A stretch of DNA of 12,063 nt. Origin: Kiritimatiellia bacterium. Lineage in GTDB: Bacteria > Verrucomicrobiota > Kiritimatiellia > RFP12 > UBA1067. This document shows positions 7,175-12,063 of this stretch, piece by piece. The notes under the pieces were generated by a model. It saw only the letters and a program-made list of their open reading frames with translations. It was not told where the DNA came from and made no database searches. The stretch covers positions 1-12,063 of the forward strand of contig JAKSOX010000043.1 in the NCBI GenBank assembly GCA_024405335.1, read 5' to 3'. The stretch's first letter is position 1; each line of letters starts with the position of its first letter. The translations under genes were made by a program, and so were the position numbers.

Positions 7175-8907
7175 TGGTTCTTACCTCCCGCCTGCTTTGC
7201 GGCCGCTCCTTTGCCTTTGGCGTCCGCTTTTTTGGGTGCGGACGGTTTGCCGGCTTCGGCAATGCTCTTGAGCGGCGCGGGCTTGAACGCGATCGCGAAC
7301 TCGACGAGGCACGCGCGTCCGTTGACGTCGCGCGTGGCCACGATCTTCACCGTCTCGGAAACGACCTGGTCGCTTTTCTTGAGCGTGGCCTGCACGAGTT
7401 CGGCGGCCGTCACCTTTTTGCCGTTGTTCGCGTCGGCGTAGATTTTCTCCGCCGCGGTGAGCGAATCCTGCCAGCCGCGGATCGTCACCTTCTGCATCCC
7501 CTTTTCCTCTTCCCAACCCGTGATCCACATGTTGGGCAGCAAACTCCTGCGAACCGCCTCGATGCGCTGCACGGCGAGCGCGCGGGACGCCAGCAGCTGC
7601 TGGAACTCGTCCGTCTTCCGCAACTGCACGCCGCCGGCTTTCACGGCCTGGATGAGCTCCTTTTCGTACTTGGCGAACGCGGCGTTTTTCTGGCGGACGA
7701 AATCGTCCTGCGCGCGCGCCACCGCCGCCGCCTTGTTTTCCGCGAAGATCCCCACGATCAACGCCAACAGCAACGCCACCGCGCCGACGGCGAGGAAGGG
7801 AATGCGCTTGATGAGGCGCATCTTGGCCACGAGAGCGGGCGGCATCAGGTTGATGTTCATCGCCGCCCGTTTCGTCCACCTGAGCGCCAAACCCACGGAC
7901 TCGACCAGCTCGAACACGTCGGACTCGAGCGCGGTTTGGTCAACCGAAGAATCCACTTGCACTTCGCCGAACGGGTTCAGGAATTCGACTTCGACTTTCA
8001 GCGTTTCCCGGAAGAAATCGTCGATCTGCGGCAACCGCACGCTGCCGCCCGTGAGGAACACGCGCGTCGGCGACGTGCCGCCCTGCTGCGAACGGTAGAA
8101 GTTGATCGAACGGTTGATTTCGGCGTGCAGACGCGTCAACACCGCGCGAATCGTCTTGGACGCGCGGTCGGCGACCTCGTCTTCGTCTTCCGTCACGCCG
8201 CCCAGGGACACGTAGCCGCGCTCCTTTTTGAGCTGTTCGGCCTCTTCGGGCGAACAGCCGAACGTCTGCGACAACTCCTTCGTGATGGCGTTGCCGGCCA
8301 CCGGAATCGCGCGCAGATAGATTTTTTCGTCCTCGATAATGATCAACGACGTCGTCTTGGCGCCGACGTCGAGCACCATGACGGATCCCTCGAGATCGGG
8401 GTATGCGTTTTTGAGCGCGTTGGTCACGGCCATGGGGCCGACGTCCACCACGTACGGCAACAGGCCGGCGGCGGAAACGGCGTTCGTCACCAGCGAAACC
8501 TGATCGACCTTGGCGGCGACGATCATCGCCGCCTGGTCGCCCTCGGCCGTTTCGCCCAAAAGCTGGTGGTCGCACACCACTTCGTCGATCGGGAACGGGA
8601 TGTTCTGTTCGACTTCGTAGTGGACCAGTTCGTCGAATTTTTCGGCGTCGGCGGGCGGGAACTTGGCAAAACGGGGAAACACCATCTGGCCGTTGAGCGC
8701 CAACAGGAGCGGACCGGGCTTGATGCCCGACGTTTTCATCGCCTCCTGGATGGCCGGCACCAGCGCGACCTGGGGCGCTTCCGCCGACATCCCGACGATG
8801 TCGGACGTGGCGTACCGCGTCAAGGTGAGCCCCGTTTTGCCGCGCACCTGGTACTCGGCCAGTACGGCCTTCGCGGCTCCGATGTTGAGCGTCAGAATTC
8901 TCGCCAT
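7171..8907 (-). CDS. Amuc_1101-like PilM protein fused to a PilN-like membrane domain
   Basis: This 578-residue protein is the likely inner-membrane platform of the pilus-like system. Residues 1-345 form a PilM/actin-like fold, with LNIGAAKAV (7-15) as phosphate-1 loop, the family segment HYEVEQNIPFPIDEVVCDHQLL (96-117), LDVGAKTTSLIIIE (179-192) as phosphate-2 loop, and FLTGGSVRLP (284-293) as adenosine motif. An INLMP motif at 352-356 precedes a membrane helix at about 370-388. A coiled-coil/periplasmic part follows and ends in a Lys/Ala-rich tail (550-578). In classical systems PilM and PilN are separate and PilN begins with INLLP, so this reads as a fusion. The phosphate-1 loop lacks the usual Asp and Ser/Thr. 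GAGGAG precedes the ATG by about six bases. The gene overlaps the 1100-like gene by four bases. Confidence 0.92.
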   Translation of the reverse strand: MARILTLNIGAAKAVLAEYQVRGKTGLTLTRYATSDIVGMSAEAPQVALVPAIQEAMKTSGIKPGPLLLALNGQMVFPRFAKFPPADAEKFDELVHYEVEQNIPFPIDEVVCDHQLLGETAEGDQAAMIVAAKVDQVSLVTNAVSAAGLLPYVVDVGPMAVTNALKNAYPDLEGSVMVLDVGAKTTSLIIIEDEKIYLRAIPVAGNAITKELSQTFGCSPEEAEQLKKERGYVSLGGVTEDEDEVADRASKTIRAVLTRLHAEINRSINFYRSQQGGTSPTRVFLTGGSVRLPQIDDFFRETLKVEVEFLNPFGEVQVDSSVDQTALESDVFELVESVGLALRWTKRAAMNINLMPPALVAKMRLIKRIPFLAVGAVALLLALIVGIFAENKAAAVARAQDDFVRQKNAAFAKYEKELIQAVKAGGVQLRKTDEFQQLLASRALAVQRIEAVRRSLLPNMWITGWEEEKGMQKVTIRGWQDSLTAAEKIYADANNGKKVTAAELVQATLKKSDQVVSETVKIVATRDVNGRACLVEFAIAFKPAPLKSIAEAGKPSAPKKADAKGKGAAAKQAGGKNQ

Positions 8908-8946
8908 GCTCCACTCCTCGCTAAAAACGTTTCCCGATCCGCCGCG

Positions 8947-9681
8947 TCACTGCGCCACAAACTCGTAGTCGGCGGGGTTGACCAACGCGAACGGCGTTTT
9001 CGAACGGTCCAAAAGCCCCGAGCGGCGCTCCACGAGCGCGCGGCCCGTTTTCTTGTCGCGGCTTTCCATGATCGTTTCGGACTCCCACCAGTTGTCGCCT
9101 TTCTTGACGGGAAGCGTAATCGTGGACTCCGTGCGGGAAACCAGCGTGTCGCCTTCCTTGTTCATGATCACCGCCGTGACCACCACCGGCTCGCCGAAGC
9201 GTTCCACGAACATCGCCGGCAAACAGGCGCCCGCCATGTGGTCGCCTTCGGGAAGATTCTGGAAGCGCGTCGTCGCCGTGTAGTACGAAAACTCCGGCGG
9301 CAGCTCGTCGATTTCGCCGCGCTTGAGGTCGTTGGCGTTTTTGTTCTGCTCCTGCTTGGAGACCTGCGCCAGCACGTGCCAAGTCACGGTCAGCTCGTCC
9401 ATCCACCGCGCGAACGTCTTGTACTTCATTTCCAGCACGGCCCATTTGTACTTGCGGTTGAGCGGCGCCATCAACGTGCCGTTGGCGCCCAACGAAGGCG
9501 GAAAACACAAACAGTTCCGTGGCGACGAAACGGCGTCGATGACCACTTTGGCCTGCTTGCCTTTCGCCTGCATCGCGCCGCCGCCGGCGCCATGCGCGCC
9601 GCCGCGGGTGGTGCCGCGCGCCTGCGCCATCGCCGCCAACGCGGCCGCCGCGACAAACGTCAGAATCAAGAGCTTTTTCAT
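8947..9681 (-). CDS. Amuc_1102-like secreted protein, first gene of the pilus-like block
   Basis: This is a 244-residue protein with a clear signal peptide, MKKLLILTFVAAAALAAMA, at 1-19. A Gly/Ala/Gln-rich linker (20-43) leads to a beta-rich domain (45-244) with no motif that I recognise. Recurrent features are VVIDAVSSPRN (46-56), KYKWAVLEMKY (77-87), LTVTWHVLAQV (97-107), VVVTAVIMN (166-174) and a C-terminal FALVNPADYEFVA. Cysteines occur at 57, 59 and 153. The same open frame runs about 560 bases further upstream. However, that region translates as Arg/His/Gly-rich shadow of kdsD, and a GGGAGG sits eight bases before the ATG at 9681, so the short form is chosen. The function is unknown; assignment to the Amuc_1102 family rests on position ahead of the PilM-like gene, size and signal peptide. 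Confidence 0.82.
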   Translation of the reverse strand: MKKLLILTFVAAAALAAMAQARGTTRGGAHGAGGGAMQAKGKQAKVVIDAVSSPRNCLCFPPSLGANGTLMAPLNRKYKWAVLEMKYKTFARWMDELTVTWHVLAQVSKQEQNKNANDLKRGEIDELPPEFSYYTATTRFQNLPEGDHMAGACLPAMFVERFGEPVVVTAVIMNKEGDTLVSRTESTITLPVKKGDNWWESETIMESRDKKTGRALVERRSGLLDRSKTPFALVNPADYEFVAQ

Positions 9682-9689
9682 GTTGCGTT

Positions 9690-9695
9690 CCTCCC
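9690..9695 (-). promoter_or_regulatory. Ribosome binding site that decides the start of the 1102-like gene
   Basis: GGGAGG on the minus strand, eight bases before the ATG at 9681. It argues against the much longer in-frame extension that overlaps kdsD. Confidence 0.7.
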
Positions 9696-9710
9696 TTGTC
9701 GTTCCGGACT

Positions 9711-10691
9711 TCACAATACTTTCATCTTGGGCAAATCCTGGATGTCCACCAAACCGACCACGCGGCCCGCCGCGTCGCACACGGGCAGGTCGTCGATCTG
9801 CTTCTTCTCGAACACCTTGAGCAACTCGGCCGCGTACGCGGTGTCGTGGATGAACATCGGGTGCGCGGTCATGTGCCTTTCCACCGGGTCGCGCAAGACG
9901 TCCCGGCCTTCGGCCACGTGCCGGCGGAAGTCGCCGTCCGTGAAAATGCCGAGCAGCTTCCCCGCCTCGTCGGACACGAGCGCGCTGCCGCCGTGGGCCT
10001 TCGTCATCGCCATCAGCGCGTCCAGCACCGTCGTGGACGGGCGCACCAGCGCCAGACGTTCGCCCGTGCGCATCACGTCCGTCACGCGCAACACGAGCGC
10101 GCGGCCGATCGCCCCCGCGGGATGGTTCGCCGCGTATTCTTCGATCGGGAACCGGCGCGCGTCGATGAGCGTCATCGCGAGCGCGTCGCCCATCGCCATC
10201 GTGGCCGTGGTGGAATTGGTGGGGGCCATGCCGAAGGGGCACGCCTCCTTGCCGCAGGGAACGGCCAGATGCACGTCGGAAAGCCTGGCAAGCGTGGACG
10301 ATGGATTGCCGGTCATGGAAACGACTTTGAGGCCGTGGCGGCGGATGGCGGGAATGAGTTTGACGATTTCGTCCGACTCGCCGGAAAACGAGAGCGCCAG
10401 CAAAAGGTCGCGCGGCGCGACCATGCCCAAATCGCCGTGCATCGCCTGCACGGGGTTGAGCACGATCGAGCGCGTGCCCGTGGACGCGAAAATGGCGCTC
10501 ATTTTCTCGGCGACGTGCAGGTTCTTGCCCACGCCGGAAACGACCACCAGCCCGCCCTGCTCCAGCGTTTTCAGAATCAGGCGAACGGTCTCGACGAAGG
10601 ATTCGCCGAGCGAATCCTTCGTCTTGCGGAGGCCTTCGAGTTCGACCTCGAAAACCGCCGCCGCGCGTTCCAGCATTTCCCGATCCGTCAT
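9711..10691 (-). CDS. kdsD: D-arabinose 5-phosphate isomerase (KdsD/KpsF family)
   Basis: The enzyme converts D-ribulose 5-phosphate to D-arabinose 5-phosphate, the first committed step toward Kdo for lipopolysaccharide, in the cytosol. The 326-residue length matches E. coli KdsD. A SIS sugar-isomerase domain covers about 40-175, with SGVGKN (52-57), HGDLGMV (85-91), SFSGESDEI (101-109), KEACPFGMAP (148-157) and STTATMAMGDA (160-170). A CBS pair lies at about 203-325. K56, H85, E108, E149 and H190 sit where the family has its active-site Lys, two His and two Glu residues, each three positions earlier than the E. coli numbers as I recall them. I chose the ATG at 10691 over an upstream one at 10766, because the extra residues are non-conserved and overlap pta. 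A GAGG overlaps the pta stop codon nine bases before the start, suggesting coupling to pta. Confidence 0.95.
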   Translation of the reverse strand: MTDREMLERAAAVFEVELEGLRKTKDSLGESFVETVRLILKTLEQGGLVVVSGVGKNLHVAEKMSAIFASTGTRSIVLNPVQAMHGDLGMVAPRDLLLALSFSGESDEIVKLIPAIRRHGLKVVSMTGNPSSTLARLSDVHLAVPCGKEACPFGMAPTNSTTATMAMGDALAMTLIDARRFPIEEYAANHPAGAIGRALVLRVTDVMRTGERLALVRPSTTVLDALMAMTKAHGGSALVSDEAGKLLGIFTDGDFRRHVAEGRDVLRDPVERHMTAHPMFIHDTAYAAELLKVFEKKQIDDLPVCDAAGRVVGLVDIQDLPKMKVL

Positions 10692-10700
10692 TTCGCCTTG

Positions 10701-10704
10701 CCTC
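10701..10704 (-). promoter_or_regulatory. Ribosome binding site of kdsD overlapping the pta stop
   Basis: GAGG on the minus strand shares bases with the pta TGA and lies nine bases before the kdsD ATG. A second candidate, AAGG at 10696-10699, is only four bases from the start. The arrangement supports the ATG at 10691 and translational coupling. Confidence 0.5.
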
Positions 10705-11740
10705 ACTTCGTCGTGCTCTGCAGCAGCGTCACGCAAATGGTGCCCACGATGTCCTCGGCCGAGCAACCGCGGCTCAAATCGTTCATCGCCTTCGCGAGGC
10801 CCTGCAGGTTCGGGCCGATCGCGTCCGCCTCGCCGAGACGCTGCGCGATCTTGTAGCCGATGTTGCCCGCCTGAAGATCCGGGAAGATGAACACGTTGGC
10901 GTTGCCCTGGACGTCGCCGTTCGGGTTCTTGAGCTGGCCCACTGCCGGCACGATCGCGGCGTCGAATTGCATTTCGCCGTCCATCTTGATCCCGGCTTCG
11001 GCGAATTTCGGCTTGGCGAGCTCAACGGCCTTCTGCACCTTTTCGACGAGGTCGCCGGCGGCGGAACCCTTGGTGGAGAAGGAAAGGTACGCCACGCGCG
11101 GCTCGCAACCGGTGAGGTCGCGGTAGGTCTGGGCCGTCGCGAGGCCGATGTCCACGAGCTGTTCCGCCGTGGGGTTGGGAATCACGGCGCAGTCGCCGAA
11201 CGCGAGCACCGTGTCGCCCGAAGGCGTGGGACGCTTGAGGTCCATGATGAAGCAGGAGGAGGCCGTCTTCACGCCCTTCTGCGTGCCGAGCGTGTGGAAC
11301 GCGGCGCGGAGCATGTCGCCCGTGGAGGCGATCGACCCGGCGACGAGGCCGTTCACGCGGCCGAGTTTCACCATCATGCCGCCGAAGTAGATGCGCTTCG
11401 TGCGCAGCGTCTTCTGCGCGGCGGCGAGATCGATGATCTTCTGCTTTTCGGCCGGCTTCTTCGCTTCCTTGGCGTTCCAGGCCTCGAGGTACGCGGCTTC
11501 GAGTTCGGCGTCGCCCTGCGTGTAGTCGATCGTCTTGATGCCGCGTTCGGCGAGCTTGAGGCCTGCCTTCGCTTCGGCGGCGGCGATCTCCTCCGCCGTG
11601 CCCAGCACCACGGGCGTGCAGATCTTGCGGTCCACGCACGCGCACGCGGCGACGATCACGCGCGCGTCCATGCCTTCCGGCAGCACCACGGTGCCGTTGA
11701 GTTTCGATGCTTTTTCGATGATGTTCTTGATTGCGTTCAT
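10703..11740 (-). CDS. pta: Phosphate acetyltransferase
   Basis: Pta converts acetyl-CoA and phosphate to acetyl phosphate and CoA. With AckA it yields acetate and ATP in fermentation. The 345-residue protein is the short single-domain type. Recognisable family motifs are VVLPEGMDAR (18-27), YFGGMMVKLG (118-127), GLVAGSIASTGDMLRA (131-146), SSCFIM (161-166), YLSFSTKGSAAGD (218-230), DGEMQFDAA (254-262), NVFIFPDLQAGNIGYKIAQRL (282-302) and NDLSRGCSAEDIV (320-332). The ATG at 11740 has GGAAAGG about nine bases upstream. The alternative ATG at 11758 would place this ribosome binding site inside the gene and add six non-conserved residues. A spacer of 93 bases separates it from the upstream ackA stop. 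Identity is secure. Confidence 0.97.
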   Translation of the reverse strand: MNAIKNIIEKASKLNGTVVLPEGMDARVIVAACACVDRKICTPVVLGTAEEIAAAEAKAGLKLAERGIKTIDYTQGDAELEAAYLEAWNAKEAKKPAEKQKIIDLAAAQKTLRTKRIYFGGMMVKLGRVNGLVAGSIASTGDMLRAAFHTLGTQKGVKTASSCFIMDLKRPTPSGDTVLAFGDCAVIPNPTAEQLVDIGLATAQTYRDLTGCEPRVAYLSFSTKGSAAGDLVEKVQKAVELAKPKFAEAGIKMDGEMQFDAAIVPAVGQLKNPNGDVQGNANVFIFPDLQAGNIGYKIAQRLGEADAIGPNLQGLAKAMNDLSRGCSAEDIVGTICVTLLQSTTK

Positions 11741-11749
11741 GAGATTTTG

Positions 11750-11756
11750 CCTTTCC
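11750..11756 (-). promoter_or_regulatory. Ribosome binding site that decides the start of pta
   Basis: GGAAAGG on the minus strand, nine bases from the ATG at 11740. It lies within the six-codon extension that an earlier ATG would give, and so favours the shorter protein. Confidence 0.55.
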
Positions 11757-11789
11757 AAGGGACTTAAGCGGCAGAAACGACCTAAATGA

Positions 11790-11833
11790 CTTTTGTCCCT
11801 TTTCCCTTCGCCTTTTCCCTTTTCTCTTGCCCC
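11790..11833 (-). repeat. Purine-rich tract in the ackA-pta spacer
   Basis: On the minus strand, immediately after the ackA stop, the spacer is almost all G and A over about 44 bases. It includes two copies of AAGGGAAAAGG. Only three or four pyrimidines interrupt it. It has no stem-loop, so it is not an intrinsic terminator. It could be a relic of repeat expansion, a region of unusual helix form, or an unstructured RNA linker between the two cistrons. Confidence 0.6.
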
Positions 11834-12063
11834 TTATTTCGCGAGCACGCGCACGGTGTCGCGCGCGATCATGAGCTCTTCGTTGGTGGGGAGCACCACC
11901 ACCGGAATCTTGGATCCCTTGGCGGAAATGACGGCCGTCACGCCGCGCGTCTTGTCGTTCGCCTTCTTGTCGAGCTTCACGCCCAAGGCGCCCAGACGGT
12001 TGACGACGCGCGCGCGGACGTCGCTCGAATTTTCGCCGATGCCGCCCGTCATCACGATGGCGT
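11834..12063 (-). CDS. ackA: Acetate kinase, C-terminal end (gene continues past window)
   Basis: AckA transfers phosphate from acetyl phosphate to ADP, giving acetate and ATP. Only the last 75 residues lie in the window. They contain the ASKHA-fold motif AIVMTGGIGENS followed by DVR, a typical LGVKLD segment, the VLPTNEELMIARDT motif close to the C-terminus, and end at VRVLAK. These match the conserved end of the acetate/propionate kinase family, in which PTNEE.. ARDT is the C-terminal signature. The gene is directly upstream of pta in transcription, the usual pairing. An isolated short start at 12055 is not real: the frame continues to the window edge. Confidence 0.94.
   Translation of the reverse strand, partial: AIVMTGGIGENSSDVRARVVNRLGALGVKLDKKANDKTRGVTAVISAKGSKIPVVVLPTNEELMIARDTVRVLAK

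Noticed and set aside
5969..7441. Plus-strand open frame of 490 codons
   Set aside because: It is opposite the 1100-like gene and its neighbours. It has no domain or plausible ribosome binding site and is a shadow.
9682..10242. Upstream in-frame extension of the 1102-like protein
   Set aside because: It overlaps kdsD and reads as Arg/His/Gly shadow. A good ribosome binding site and a signal peptide mark the true start at 9681.
7174..10890. Plus-strand open frame of 1238 codons
   Set aside because: It is antisense to the PilM-like, 1102-like, kdsD and pta genes. Composition is Arg/His/Asp-rich with no family motif; the same codon-bias explanation applies.
10967..11767. Plus-strand open frame of 266 codons opposite pta
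   Set aside because: Pta on the minus strand is unmistakable, and the plus-strand product is a low-complexity Arg/Gly/His shadow.
11790..11836. Rho-utilisation site or promoter in the ackA-pta spacer
   Set aside because: The transcript strand is G/A-rich, not C-rich as Rho loading sites are. No -35/-10 pair with proper spacing was found before pta.

Overview
The window is a gene-dense, GC-rich stretch in which every supportable gene lies on the minus strand, so transcription runs from the right edge to the left. In transcription order it holds the 3' end of ackA, then pta, kdsD, five pilus-like/envelope genes, coaE, and the 5' part of rho. The longest gap between genes is under 100 bases. 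I see no tRNA, rRNA, CRISPR array, insertion sequence or convincing intrinsic terminator.

The organism is most likely a fermentative, Gram-negative member of the PVC superphylum (Verrucomicrobiota / Kiritimatiellota / Lentisphaerota), perhaps a gut lineage. The main reason is the five-gene cluster, whose order and protein architectures match the Akkermansia muciniphila Amuc_1102-1101-1100-1099-1098 pilus-like locus. Its members are a small secreted protein, a PilM-like actin-fold protein fused to a PilN-like membrane part, a PilO-like single-span membrane protein, a single-span protein with calcium loops, and a large secretin. The secretin and the Kdo-pathway enzyme KdsD both imply an outer membrane. 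ackA and pta imply acetate formation with ATP gain. The species assignment is inference from remembered gene order, not from a database search.

Layout from high to low coordinates: ackA (partial, 11834-12063) and pta (10703-11740) form the acetyl-CoA to acetate branch. A purine-rich spacer (in the transcript) separates them. kdsD (9711-10691) makes arabinose 5-phosphate for Kdo and lipopolysaccharide; its likely Shine-Dalgarno sequence overlaps the pta stop codon. The pilus-like block runs from 9681 to 1651. Its 1101-, 1100- and 1099-like genes overlap by 4 and 1 bases, which suggests translational coupling. A good sigma70-like promoter (TTGATT, 17 bases, TATGAT) sits just before the secretin gene and may give it its own transcription. 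An unusually short coaE (1080-1598) follows, then rho (1-1037), cut at the window edge just after the DER of its Walker B region. Its N-terminus is a long disordered extension.

The points most worth checking are the envelope complex as a whole, the PilM-PilN fusion that carries an INLLP-like docking motif in the same chain, the tandem calcium loops and cysteine cluster of the 1099-like protein, the 60-base tandem repeats and helical insertion of the secretin, and the compact CoaE. Long open frames on the plus strand are antisense shadows caused by codon bias.
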